From positions 2,882,099 through 2,946,098 of the forward strand of contig NZ_HG428741.1 of the NCBI RefSeq assembly GCF_000380245.2: a stretch of DNA of 64,000 nucleotides. Reading direction: 5' to 3'. The DNA is from Bacillus massiliigorillae. Its GTDB lineage: Bacteria > Bacillota > Bacilli > Bacillales > DSM-1321. Position 1 is the first letter of the stretch. Each line of letters starts with the position of its first letter. Shown here in pieces: positions 34,808-44,057 of the stretch. The translations under genes were made by a program, and so were the position numbers. The notes beneath the pieces are model-generated. The model worked only from the letters and a program-made list of their open reading frames with translations. It had not been told where the DNA came from and did not search any database.

Positions 34808-36570
34808 TTAAACCTTCTCTACCAATTCACTATTAATCTTCAATTGTTGTTGTGCAAATTCACGATATAGTGCATGAGACTTCATTAATTCACTATGTGT
34901 TCCAATTCCAGTAATAACACCTTTCTCTAGAAATACAAGCTGGTCTGCGTCAACAACAGTAGATAAACGATGTGCTATGACAATGGTTGTTCTATCAACC
35001 ATAAGCTGATCTAACGCCATTTGAACAGATTGCTCTGATTGACTATCTAGACTTGATGTTGCCTCATCCAACATTAATATTTCTGGATCACGAAGCAAAG
35101 CTCTAGCAATGGCAATTCGTTGACGTTGTCCACCCGAAAGCTTTAACCCTCTTTCACCAACTTCTGTATTGAACTGCTCTGGTAATTCTTCAATGAAATC
35201 TAATGCGTATGCCATTTGCGCCGCTTTCTTTAATTCATTCGCAGTTACTTCTCGATCTAATCCGTAACAAATATTATCACGAATAGTACCAGCAAGAAGC
35301 GGACTTTCCTGTGATACGTAGCCAATATGATTTCGCCAAGATTGCAAAGAGAAATCATTTAATTGTTCACTACCAATTTCAATTCTTCCTTCACTCGGCA
35401 AGTAGTAACGCTCTAATAGTTTAAATAAAGTTGTTTTACCACTACCACTTGGTCCAACAATCGCTGTTACCTTCCCTGCTTCAATTTTCAAATCAATGTG
35501 TGAGAGGATCGTTTCTCCTTCTTCATAAGCAAAGGTAACATCATTAAATATGATGGATTGCTTAGCATTAGATAGTGTCTTACCTGCTTGTAAATCTTCT
35601 TCTTCAGTTGCTAATATTTCCACTATACGATCTGTCGCACCAATTGATTTCTGCAGTTGTGTGAAGAAAACCGTAATTTGTCCCATCGGCATAATAATTT
35701 GGAATAAATATAAAATGAAGGCAACTAGTGAACCTGCCGAAATGACACCACTTGATACTTGCATACCACCATAACCAATTACAGCAACAAGTGCCCCCAT
35801 TAATACTAAGGTTACAATAGGCCCTACTAGTGACTGTGTTCTCGCTTCTTTTAAACCGAGCTTGAATAGTTTAGAAATGCCCTTCATTCCACGATTAAAT
35901 TCTATATCTTCCGCGTTAAATGCCTTAACAAGACGTATTTCTGGTAAAACTTGATTAAGTATACCTGTGAAAGTCGCTGTTTCTGCTTGTGTTTCCTTTG
36001 AAATACTGTGCATCAATCTACCAATTGGTACTAAGATTAGTGCAGCCAAAGGTAATACGATAAAAATTAACATCGTAAGCTTCCAGTTCATCACAAACAA
36101 AATAATGATACTTCCAATCACTGAAATAATCCCCGTAACCGCTCCAGTAATATGCGTCGTAATTAATTCTTTTACAACCATCGTATCATTCGTCATTCGG
36201 CTAATCATTTCTCCTGAACCATTACGATCAGAATAAGATACAGGCAGTTTAATGAGCTTCTTCCACAGCAATTCACGTAATCCTGCGATAATTTTCTGTC
36301 CATTATAACTAAGTGCATATGTTGCATAAGCACTCAATAAGGCTTGCACAATAAAGACAGCAATAATTAAGCAAATTTGTTTCCATGATAACGAAGACAT
36401 ACTAAACCCATCAACAAGTTCCTTTGTCATCAATGGAATTAACAGGCTGACAAGTGTTGTAATAATACTCAAGCCGAGTGCAAATCCTAGTCTGGCATAT
36501 GAAGGGTTGGTTTTTTTATTAATAAAACGAAAGACTTTAAACTACCCCTACTTTTCTTTTTAGTCTCCAT
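34808..36570 (-). pseudogene. BmrA/LmrA-type ABC multidrug exporter with poly-A frameshift
   Basis: The start ATG 36570 has a perfect AGGAGG and encodes [20 protein letters not shown]. The frame then runs into TAG, while the neighbouring frame reads on as [16 protein letters not shown] into a full exporter. The switch lies in a run of seven A (36511-36517, minus strand); eight would restore the frame. The body has six membrane helices and an ATPase ([10 protein letters not shown]-loop, [23 protein letters not shown]-switch AHRLS). A TTG at 36472 could give an N-terminally shortened protein but has no RBS. It may be a null allele, a phase-variable tract or a base-calling error. Confidence 0.8.
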
Positions 36571-36761
36571 ATTTCCTCCTATCGTTATTCCTTCTGATTC
36601 TCCTCTTTTTGTATGCATTCTTATCTATATGTCCATAATAAAGTAATGACCATTTGACTATCTTACAAAACTGTAAGGTACTTGTCAGCTAAATAAATGG
36701 GACTTTTTTAAATAAGCAAGTATAATTTAAACATACAATGACTGTTTCGAGGTGTTAAACA

Positions 36762-37097
36762 ATGGAATTAAAAAGTGGTATTCACACTTTATTAGGGAAA
36801 AATCTCTTTCTTACCCTGAATAATTTACGTACTGCTTTCAAAAATGTTTCGGACGAAATGAAATTTTGGCGTCCAAAATACTATTATGTCCAAATCGAAG
36901 AGACTGGAAAAAGCATAGACGAAGAAAATACAACTCAGTATTGTTATAAAATGAATGCGCAAAACGACAATGGAAAAACAATAACAGTAGCATTTAACAG
37001 TAGCAAAAACTTCGAAATTGGCACAACTCTACGACTAAAAGTAAACCGTGCGAGCAAGAAGAAAATCAATAGTATTAGCAGTTTTGAAGAGCTTTAA
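36762..37097 (+). CDS. YxeA-like (DUF1093) protein, unusual ends
   Basis: In the 111-residue protein the central part (TTQYCYKMNAQNDNGKTITVAFNSSKNFEIGTTLRLKV then SISSFEEL) resembles YxeA-family proteins, which usually have an N-terminal signal peptide and about 15 more residues after the WEEV-like end. Here the N-terminus is not hydrophobic enough for export. The stop codon sits exactly where the bcr1-like repeat begins, so the C-terminus is probably trimmed by the insertion. A -10 TATAAT lies at 36721-36726. Function unknown. Confidence 0.55.
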   Translation: MELKSGIHTLLGKNLFLTLNNLRTAFKNVSDEMKFWRPKYYYVQIEETGKSIDEENTTQYCYKMNAQNDNGKTITVAFNSSKNFEIGTTLRLKVNRASKKKINSISSFEEL

Positions 37098-37099
37098 TT

Positions 37100-37259
37100 A
37101 AGAAAAGCGCTAGCGTCCGTTTTGCGACGTATAGATTGGAGCACTTCGACTGAGATAAAGTCAACACGAAGAGGCGGTAGCCTTTTTCGTGTTGACTTAT
37201 CGTAGGGAGATGAGCGAAATCTACTAGTCGCTGGGCGCTGGAGCTAGACACCGCACAAA
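37100..37259 (+). repeat. bcr1-like repeat, copy 2
   Basis: It matches 24450-24609 with a handful of differences and the same orientation. The right flank TTATATACATTCTTA is also shared with copy 1, so the element may extend slightly further. No clean target duplication is seen. It begins directly after the YxeA-like stop codon. Confidence 0.85.
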
Positions 37260-37392
37260 ATTATATACATTCTTATCTTTCAAGAAAAACCATCACCGGT
37301 CTTTTTTGATTATTGTTTAAGCTCCTTGGGATACTTTCAATCAAAAAAGAGCTTATTTCCGAGCATAGCAGGTGTAAGGTTAGACAGCACAC

Positions 37393-37428
37393 CAAAAAGC
37401 TGATTCATACAAAATATGAATCAGCTTT
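37393..37428. terminator. Terminator of the two-gene hypothetical operon
   Basis: AAAAGCTGATTCATA pairs with TATGAATCAGCTTTT around a 5-base loop. Confidence 0.8.
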
Positions 37429-37473
37429 TCCACATTCTTAGAAGTATAGTTCTTCATTCATATTTGTTTTGAA

Positions 37474-38088
37474 TTACTCCATTTTAAACACTAATTCTTG
37501 ACCAGTAACTGCCCCCATAAACGGTTGATCTACTTCTTCAAAAACAAAGCTTAGCCCTTTAGGATTATCAGGTAGTGGTGGTGAAATAACATAATTATGA
37601 ACGAAGTGCCCTGATCCTCCTCCGCCACCTTCCCAACGACAATCAAATTCATCACTAATAGACAGCTCAAAATGCGACTCTCTACGATTACGCATTCTCA
37701 GGTATGGGTCCTCCTCTTCCTCTTCATACCAATCTGCATATAGTGTTAAAATACTCGCATTAGAATATTGTTTAACATATGATATTGTGTAAATAGTCTC
37801 ATCCAATTCTTTTGATTTTAAAATTGGTATATGCTTTCTAAAAACTGTAGGTTCTACTTGTGGCTTAAAGATTGAATCACTTAACATCGTACTAAATAGA
37901 GATTTCAAAAAATCCTCATATAAATTATACTTTTTCGACCATTCCGAAATGATTTCGTCTTCAGGAAATCCAGGATTATTCTTCGAAACTTCTTTTCGCT
38001 GCTGCAAAAGTGCACAAATTTGTTCATCAATTGGTAAAAGACGCTCATCATAATAATCTGTGGGACGTTCATATGACATCCTTTTCAT
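37474..38088 (-). CDS. Hypothetical cytoplasmic protein
   Basis: The 204-residue protein has no signal or membrane segment. It carries an acidic patch (DWYEEEEEDPYLRMRNRRESH) and a glycine-rich loop (CRWEGGGGGSGHFVHNY). No family was recognised. The RBS GGGAGGG lies upstream of ATG 38088. The gap to the preceding lipoprotein gene is only 18 bp, suggesting joint expression. Confidence 0.65.
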   Translation of the reverse strand: MKRMSYERPTDYYDERLLPIDEQICALLQQRKEVSKNNPGFPEDEIISEWSKKYNLYEDFLKSLFSTMLSDSIFKPQVEPTVFRKHIPILKSKELDETIYTISYVKQYSNASILTLYADWYEEEEEDPYLRMRNRRESHFELSISDEFDCRWEGGGGGSGHFVHNYVISPPLPDNPKGLSFVFEEVDQPFMGAVTGQELVFKME

Positions 38089-38106
38089 AAATACACCCTC
38101 CCAAAA

Positions 38107-38571
38107 CTAATATACTTCTAAAGCAAAAGCATAATGGGCATCCCCTTTGGATACATTCTTTTCTTTTTCATCCATCCACCATACACTGTACGAATAATAA
38201 TATAATCCTTTTTCTGTTGGCGCTGTGAAATATTGATTTGTCATAACAACTTTCTTTTCCTGCTCTCCACTCATTTGAGTAAGGCTGATTTCATTTGGTT
38301 TCGGCTCATAATCCATCACTAGCTTAAGCCTATCACCCGCTTTTACTCTTAATCGTTTCTTACCTTCCAACAAATCCTTTGGACCAGTTGTATCCACACA
38401 AACGTCATTCTTGCCTGAATTCCAACAATATGTACCTAATACTGTTTCGAATTTTTCCTTATTCCATTCTATAAAAACGTCTGGAGGCTTCTTTCCAGGT
38501 AAACTCTCAGAGGAGCAACCTACTAATAACAATCCAACAAACAAAATGAGTAACTTCACACGTTGATTCAT
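38107..38571 (-). CDS. Hypothetical lipoprotein
   Basis: The 154-residue protein has a type II signal peptide (LLILFVGLLLVGCSS; lipidated Cys19). The mature part is rich in beta strands and has two cysteines (TYCWNSGKNDVCVD) that may form a disulfide. The RBS AAGGGGGA precedes the ATG. It is the first gene of a likely two-gene unit with the following hypothetical protein. Function unknown. Confidence 0.75.
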   Translation of the reverse strand: MNQRVKLLILFVGLLLVGCSSESLPGKKPPDVFIEWNKEKFETVLGTYCWNSGKNDVCVDTTGPKDLLEGKKRLRVKAGDRLKLVMDYEPKPNEISLTQMSGEQEKKVVMTNQYFTAPTEKGLYYYSYSVWWMDEKEKNVSKGDAHYAFALEVY

Positions 38572-38661
38572 AGCAATCCCCCTTTATCAATTAGACGGAA
38601 AAGTGCCAAGTAAAGTTACTATTGAAATATTTTGAATTATAACAATCGTTCAGTTTTAAAA

Positions 38662-38687
38662 AGAGCCTCCCTATTCAGAGAAGCTCT
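38662..38687 (-). terminator. Terminator of proBA
   Basis: AGAGCTTCTCT pairs with AGGGAGGCTCT (G-T pairs) and is followed by TTTTTAAAA on the minus strand. Confidence 0.75.
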
Positions 38688-38700
38688 ATCTATCCATATT

Positions 38701-39948
38701 TTATCCTCGAATTTGTCCTTCACCACGAATGACAAACTTGCTAGAAGTTAATGCCTCTAATCCCATTGGTCCACGTGCATGAAGCTTTTGTGTACTAATA
38801 CCGATTTCTGCTCCATAACCAAACTCGAAGCCATCTGTAAAACGTGTTGATGCATTATGATACACTGCTGCTGCATCCACTTTGTTTAAGAAAACAGCTG
38901 CGTTTTTTGCATCTTCTGTAAGAATAGCTTCCGAATGCTTCGTACCATATTTATTAATATGGTTGATTGCTTCTTCTACCCCACCTACAATTTTCACACT
39001 AATAGTAAGTGATAAGTATTCTGTGCCCCAATCTTCTTCCGTTGCCAAAATTGCTGTATCAAATGCTTGGCAAACACGCTCGTCACCATGGATTTCAACA
39101 CCATTTTCATGAAGCGCTTCAAGTAGTTGTTTACCGTATTTCACAAACCATGATTCATGAATTAATAATGATTCAATTGTATTACATACTGAAGGACGTT
39201 GTGTTTTCGCATTTAAAACAATTGGTTCAGTTAAAGCATATTGAGCTGTCTCATCAATGAATACGTGACAATTACCTGCACCTGTTTCAATTACTGGGAC
39301 ACTTGATTCACGAACAACCGTATCAATTAAATTTTTGCCGCCACGTGGAATTAACACATCTAAATATTCATTTAAATGAAATAATTCTTTTGCTGTCTCA
39401 CGACTTGTATCTTCAATCAATTGAACAGCATTTACAGGAATAACACTTTTCTCTAATGCTTTATGAATCGATTTTACGATTGCTACATTCGAATAGAAAG
39501 CTGAAGAACTTCCACGTAAAATAACCGCATTACCTGTTTTTAAACTAAGTGTTGCTGCATCAACCGTTACATTCGGTCTTGCTTCATAAATCATTCCAAC
39601 AACACCTATTGGTACACGAACTTTTTCAATATGCAAACCGTTTTCTTTTTCAATCTTCTCTAAAGAATCGCCAATTGGATCTTTCAGGTCAATAAGTTGG
39701 CCGATCGCATCTGCCATAGCATTGATACGATTGCTATCTAGCATTAAACGATCAAGTAATGAATCTGTGAAATTTTTATCTCGACCAGCTTGTAAGTCTT
39801 TCTCATTTTCTGCAATAATTGCTGCTGCATCTTGGCGCAGTTGTTCAGCTATCAGTTGTAAAGCCGCATTTTTTTCTTCTGTTGTTACTCCTACTAACTC
39901 ATAACTTGCTTCTTTTGCCAACTGTCCTTTTCTCTTTACCTCACTCAT
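38701..39948 (-). CDS. proA: Glutamate-5-semialdehyde dehydrogenase (gamma-glutamyl phosphate reductase)
   Basis: This 415-residue enzyme reduces gamma-glutamyl phosphate with NADPH to glutamate-5-semialdehyde, the second step of proline synthesis. Marks are [47 protein letters not shown] and the catalytic Cys in [14 protein letters not shown]. The length is normal for ProA. It follows proB by 15 bp and shares its T-box control. Confidence 0.97.
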   Translation of the reverse strand: MSEVKRKGQLAKEASYELVGVTTEEKNAALQLIAEQLRQDAAAIIAENEKDLQAGRDKNFTDSLLDRLMLDSNRINAMADAIGQLIDLKDPIGDSLEKIEKENGLHIEKVRVPIGVVGMIYEARPNVTVDAATLSLKTGNAVILRGSSSAFYSNVAIVKSIHKALEKSVIPVNAVQLIEDTSRETAKELFHLNEYLDVLIPRGGKNLIDTVVRESSVPVIETGAGNCHVFIDETAQYALTEPIVLNAKTQRPSVCNTIESLLIHESWFVKYGKQLLEALHENGVEIHGDERVCQAFDTAILATEEDWGTEYLSLTISVKIVGGVEEAINHINKYGTKHSEAILTEDAKNAAVFLNKVDAAAVYHNASTRFTDGFEFGYGAEIGISTQKLHARGPMGLEALTSSKFVIRGEGQIRG

Positions 39949-39963
39949 CCTACTATTCCTCCT

Positions 39964-41061
39964 TTAGATTTTCACCCATTTATTTCTATGAATTACTTCA
40001 ACTGAAGAAACTTCAATATTCTCTCTCTCATTACTTCTCTTCCCCATTACTTTAACTAGCTCTTCAGACGAATAAGCGACTTCGCCTCGACCTAACAAGC
40101 TTGTTTTTCCAAAAACCTCGACAACATCACCTTTTTGGAAATCTCCTTTTACCTCAAACACACCTGCTGGCAATAAACTACTTCCTTTAAAAAGAATTGC
40201 CTGCTCTGCGCCTTCATCAACAGTAATACTTCCAGCTATTTCTGAATGAAGCGCAATCCATTGACGAGTTGTTTTTACTTGAGTAAGATCATTGTTTTGA
40301 ATATATGTGCCATCACCATTACCAGCAAGAATTTCTAGTAATTTATCGCTGCCTTCTCCACGTCCAATAAAAACAGGAACACCGACGTTAAGTGCTGTCT
40401 TAGCTGCAATTAGCTTAGACTTCATTCCACCAGTTCCAACTTTGGAACCCGCACCTTCTGCAAATCCTAACATTTCATCTGTTATTTCTTCTAAATAATC
40501 CATCTTCTTCGCATCTGGATTACTACGAGGATCCGCATCATAAAGCCCATTAATATCCGTCAAAATGATTAACTGGTCTGCATGAATCAAGCCACTCACT
40601 AGAACAGAAAGCATATCATTATCACCAAAAGTTAATTCCTCAACCGACACTGTGTCATTTTCATTGATAATTGGTAAAATTCTGCGTTCAAGTAGCTCCA
40701 TCAATGTCTCATACGCATTTTTATAACGATCACGATTTGAAAAATCCATGCGTGTTAACAATATTTGCGCTGGTGCAATATCAAACTGCATAAACTTTTC
40801 AATATATGATTGAATCAATAAACTTTGCCCAACAGCCGCTGCCGCCTGCTTTCCTTTCAACGTAATCGGTCTTGAGGAATAGCCTAAACGAGCAAAGCCA
40901 GCTGCAACTGCGCCCGAAGATACCAAAATAACCTCATGCCCTTCCTGACGTAAAGCCGCCAAGGCATGCACATGATCATCTAATTTCTTTTGATCAATTT
41001 CACCTTTATCATTCGTTAATGAACTACTTCCAATCTTCACAACAATACGTTTCTTTCCCAT
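39964..41061 (-). CDS. proB: Glutamate 5-kinase
   Basis: The 365-residue protein is an amino-acid-kinase domain (KRIVVKIGSSSLTN, ILVSSGAVAAGF, IINENDTVSVEE, FGDNDMLSVLVSG, GTGGMKSKLIAAK) plus a C-terminal PUA domain (about 275-360, LLPAGVFEVKGDFQKGD). It phosphorylates glutamate in the first, feedback-controlled step of proline synthesis. Start 41061 has GGGAG upstream; longer forms would begin inside the T-box terminator region. It is the first gene of proBA. Confidence 0.97.
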   Translation of the reverse strand: MGKKRIVVKIGSSSLTNDKGEIDQKKLDDHVHALAALRQEGHEVILVSSGAVAAGFARLGYSSRPITLKGKQAAAAVGQSLLIQSYIEKFMQFDIAPAQILLTRMDFSNRDRYKNAYETLMELLERRILPIINENDTVSVEELTFGDNDMLSVLVSGLIHADQLIILTDINGLYDADPRSNPDAKKMDYLEEITDEMLGFAEGAGSKVGTGGMKSKLIAAKTALNVGVPVFIGRGEGSDKLLEILAGNGDGTYIQNNDLTQVKTTRQWIALHSEIAGSITVDEGAEQAILFKGSSLLPAGVFEVKGDFQKGDVVEVFGKTSLLGRGEVAYSSEELVKVMGKRSNERENIEVSSVEVIHRNKWVKI

Positions 41062-41087
41062 TTGCGAAAACTCCCATTTTTTATAAT

Positions 41088-41345
41088 AAAAAAAGCCCAT
41101 TCATCCTTATACTAAAGGACGAAAGGGCTCTGCTTCCGTGGTACCACCTTGATTGAATGTTCATTTATTTCATTAAATAAACATCCCACTTAAGCCTTAT
41201 AACGCAAAGGACACGCGCCTATGTTTGCACAGGACTCAAGAGATAGGTTCAGCAACTCACAAATGACGAGATCTCTCAGCTTATAAATCTCGCTCTCTTT
41301 CACCGTAGGGACTGCTTACTAATTCTCTATTAACCGTTCGATATT
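41088..41345 (-). promoter_or_regulatory. T-box riboswitch (proline) before proBA
   Basis: Read on the minus strand, a long leader carries the T-box core AAGGTGGTACCACGG (around 41140-41150). It ends in a terminator stem AGCCCTTTCGTCC/GGATGAATGGGCT followed by seven T (41088-41130). In stem I the likely specifier is CCT (Pro, 41245-41247) in the context GAACCTATCTC. Uncharged proline tRNA would favour the antiterminator and switch on proBA. Confidence 0.9.
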
Positions 41346-41353
41346 TTTTTAAT

Positions 41354-41382
41354 ATTATTGCGCGGAATGGAGGAATTGTCAA
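41354..41382 (-). promoter_or_regulatory. Sigma-A promoter of the proBA T-box transcript
   Basis: Minus strand: TTGACA (41377-41382), a 17-bp spacer, then AATAAT (41354-41359). Transcription would start about 8 bases before the T-box leader. Confidence 0.7.
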
Positions 41383-41448
41383 GGGAAAGGTAAAAGAGTG
41401 TTTTAGACATTATTGTTACAATATACTACTTTTCATTACCAATAAACC

Positions 41449-42393
41449 TTACAATTCATAGCCTAAAGCTTGAATAAAATCATTTATTAAACAAAATAAA
41501 TATTCTTTATTTCTTATAGAATGCATCCATTCAGTATTTAGTTCATCCCACCCATAAATAAGACCCGCTAGTGAACCAGTAATAGCACCAATTGTATCTG
41601 TATCATTCCCTAAATTCACTGCATCAATAATGGCTTGATTAAAGCTAGAAGTATGTAATACTACCCATAAACTGGCTTCTAGAGTATGAACAACATATCC
41701 TGTAGATTCAATTTCATCCAAAGTTAATGATTGTAATGTACCATCTAATACTCTGCTATAACAATTAATAGTTTCTTTACTATAACTACTTAATTCTAAT
41801 TCCATGAGTTTTTGATAAGCACACTCTTTTGAATGATAATCCAATAAAAACATTACATATTTTACATATAAATAACAACCAAGTCTACTAATTTCATGAC
41901 CATGTGTTAACGAAGAAGTATTGTTTACAACATTAATTACCTCTTCACTATTCAAGTGTTTATAATACGAATACAATGCTATAGGCAGCATTCTCATCAA
42001 TGAACCATTACCATTATTAAAGATATCACTCAATCCAGCATCAATTGGATTACACTTTGTTCTTTCAAAATTTAGGATGGCATTGCGACAGGTTATTCCC
42101 ATATCAAACACTTTGCCATCAGTTGTAAACTCACCATAATTAGCCCATGAAGCGAAATTATTCATAATAGCTTTATAATCAATAGCCCGCTGATCTACAA
42201 TAGATTTCATAGTCGCTAAAGTCATAGATGTATCATCCGACCATGTACCAGCTTCTAATTCGTGTGAACCATAGCCCTGCATAGTAGTTACAATATTCTC
42301 TCTCAATTCTTCTCTACTAACAAATTCTACAGGAACCCCCATTGCGTCTCCGATTACGAAGCCCAGAAGGCTGGATTTTAGTTGTTGGTTCAT
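41449..42393 (-). CDS. ADP-ribosylglycohydrolase family protein
   Basis: The 314-residue ARH/DraG-fold protein has its metal-binding motifs intact: GFVIGDAMGVPVEF, TWSDDTSMTLATM, GNGSLMRMLP, LTHGHEIS and the C-terminal NLGNDTDTIGAITGSLAG. Such enzymes remove ADP-ribose from proteins or nucleic acids using two magnesium ions. Start 42393 is chosen because AAAGGA precedes this ATG. It is the last gene of the seven-gene accessory operon, 39 bp after the DUF6339-like gene. It might reverse an ADP-ribosylation linked to the system; no transferase is encoded nearby. Confidence 0.9.
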   Translation of the reverse strand: MNQQLKSSLLGFVIGDAMGVPVEFVSREELRENIVTTMQGYGSHELEAGTWSDDTSMTLATMKSIVDQRAIDYKAIMNNFASWANYGEFTTDGKVFDMGITCRNAILNFERTKCNPIDAGLSDIFNNGNGSLMRMLPIALYSYYKHLNSEEVINVVNNTSSLTHGHEISRLGCYLYVKYVMFLLDYHSKECAYQKLMELELSSYSKETINCYSRVLDGTLQSLTLDEIESTGYVVHTLEASLWVVLHTSSFNQAIIDAVNLGNDTDTIGAITGSLAGLIYGWDELNTEWMHSIRNKEYLFCLINDFIQALGYEL

Positions 42394-42432
42394 TTTTTTA
42401 GTCCTTTCAAGCACTTCAGGGTAATAGATTCT

Positions 42433-43209
42433 TTATTTTACAAGAGTCATATTACCTTCTATCCCCTCTAAATTGAACAGCTTCTTCAAATGCTTTGTAA
42501 CCATTTCTTCTACTTCATCAACACTTAACATATCGAGCACCATTGCACCACCAATAACGTTTAAATATTTCGTTGCTTGGACAAAGTGATCCCTTTTTAT
42601 CTCTAATCCATTTTCCTTTAGTTTAATAAGTGCTCTAAGAATACCAATCGTTATGTCTTTATTTGAAGTAAAATTGCTTGAAAAAAACACTGTACTTCTT
42701 GCCGAGAAGTCTTTTTCACAGAAAAAATCTGTTAGCCAATATGGATTATCCATATTTTCTTCATCATATGTCATATAACCAACCCACCATAAACGAGCTA
42801 GTATATGAACAAATAGAGATCGCTTAGCACCATTTTTAAAGAACAATGCTGTATTTATTCTTTTATCATTTTTTGTTACTAATTCTTTGCTTAATCGATA
42901 GTATGAAAAATCTCTGAATTGAAGATGCGCAAGTCCCGACCATAAACGTTCTTGTGTTGCTTGAACAATGGTTAAATGTCTTAATGAACTATATATGTGT
43001 TTTACATTTTCTTTATCACTTTTCGCATACTCTTCCCCATAGCATAGCTCTGGCATCTCAAAATCGATAGTAGTCTCTATGACTCTACCTTCTTCTTGAA
43101 AATACTGTTCAAACCAATTATTATCTTGCGTATAATAATGATTACAATAAGCAGTAAAATTAACACGTAAATCTTGAAGTGTCTCTTCTGAAATAATCTT
43201 TAATTTCAT
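42433..43209 (-). CDS. DUF6339-like protein of the accessory operon
   Basis: The 258-residue soluble protein has many aromatic residues (NWFEQYF, RDFSYYRLSKELV, ARLWWVGYMTYDEENMDNPYWLTDFF). It resembles what I remember of DUF6339, which I recall from loci with GHKL ATPases; I am only moderately sure. No catalytic motif is evident. ATG 43209 has AGAGG 7 bases upstream and begins 2 bases after the previous gene ends. Confidence 0.65.
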   Translation of the reverse strand: MKLKIISEETLQDLRVNFTAYCNHYYTQDNNWFEQYFQEEGRVIETTIDFEMPELCYGEEYAKSDKENVKHIYSSLRHLTIVQATQERLWSGLAHLQFRDFSYYRLSKELVTKNDKRINTALFFKNGAKRSLFVHILARLWWVGYMTYDEENMDNPYWLTDFFCEKDFSARSTVFFSSNFTSNKDITIGILRALIKLKENGLEIKRDHFVQATKYLNVIGGAMVLDMLSVDEVEEMVTKHLKKLFNLEGIEGNMTLVK

Positions 43210-43211
43210 GT

Positions 43212-44057
43212 TCAATCCTCTAATTTATTCATTTTCTCTATTTCTTCAAAACTCGATTTAAATGGCTTTCTAAGTACTAATTGAGCAGCCTTTAAAGATG
43301 ACAGCTTATCCGTACCAACATCCTCAAATCGATAATTGTTATCGGTAAAGATTTTTTCCATAACTTGATACCATGTATACTCCTTTAAATCATCACCATA
43401 TTCATTGATTTTAGAAAATACTTCCGTCAGACAAGGAACTATAATCATGGATAAAATCGTATTCTTTAATCTTGAATTTGCATTACCTGCATATTGGTCG
43501 TACTCATACGTCGGTAAAGAAATAATGATAAGATTTGAATGAATATCAACTTCCATAAACTCACCTTTAACCGCCTTCTGAATATTAACTATAGAAGGGA
43601 GATTCAAAAATTCTGTATTTTCTTCAAATAATGTCATCTCAATTGCATTGCCAATTGCTAAAAAATTCCCTTTTTCAAAACGAATATCCAACCCTTTATA
43701 CCAGTCATTTAATAATTCATTCGTATAATTTGAGATGGCGGTTGTAGCGACAATAAATGAATGAACCGTTACTTTTCCACGAAGCAAGTTTGCGGGAATA
43801 GTTATCTGGATAGACGTATCCACAGTCTTAAATACTCTGCGATAACTTGTTTGTCCACATTCAATATGAATCATATAAACTGCTGCATTAGAAGCTATTA
43901 AACCTTTGATTCCTTCATTTGATAAAATACAATTAGCTTCGACCTTTAATTCACCAAACTCTGTAGCCACATGATAGTCAATAATAAATGAAGATTTCCG
44001 ATAATCGTCATTCTCATTCTGTAGGACAGGGTAAGGATACGAATGACTAAGCTTCAA
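43212..44057 (-). CDS. Unknown protein of the accessory operon
   Basis: The 281-residue protein is not recognised. It is soluble and predicted to be rich in beta strands in the first half (IIDYHVATEFGELKVEANCIL) with helices later. The start is TTG 44057 with GGAGG upstream, overlapping the end of the GHKL ATPase gene by 11 nt, so the two are translationally linked. Its fixed place between ATPase and DUF6339-like protein suggests a complex, by inference only. Confidence 0.7.
   Translation of the reverse strand: MKLSHSYPYPVLQNENDDYRKSSFIIDYHVATEFGELKVEANCILSNEGIKGLIASNAAVYMIHIECGQTSYRRVFKTVDTSIQITIPANLLRGKVTVHSFIVATTAISNYTNELLNDWYKGLDIRFEKGNFLAIGNAIEMTLFEENTEFLNLPSIVNIQKAVKGEFMEVDIHSNLIIISLPTYEYDQYAGNANSRLKNTILSMIIVPCLTEVFSKINEYGDDLKEYTWYQVMEKIFTDNNYRFEDVGTDKLSSLKAAQLVLRKPFKSSFEEIEKMNKLED

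Noticed and set aside
41088..41345. Possible coding region before proB
   Set aside because: Explained by the T-box leader with its core motif and terminator.
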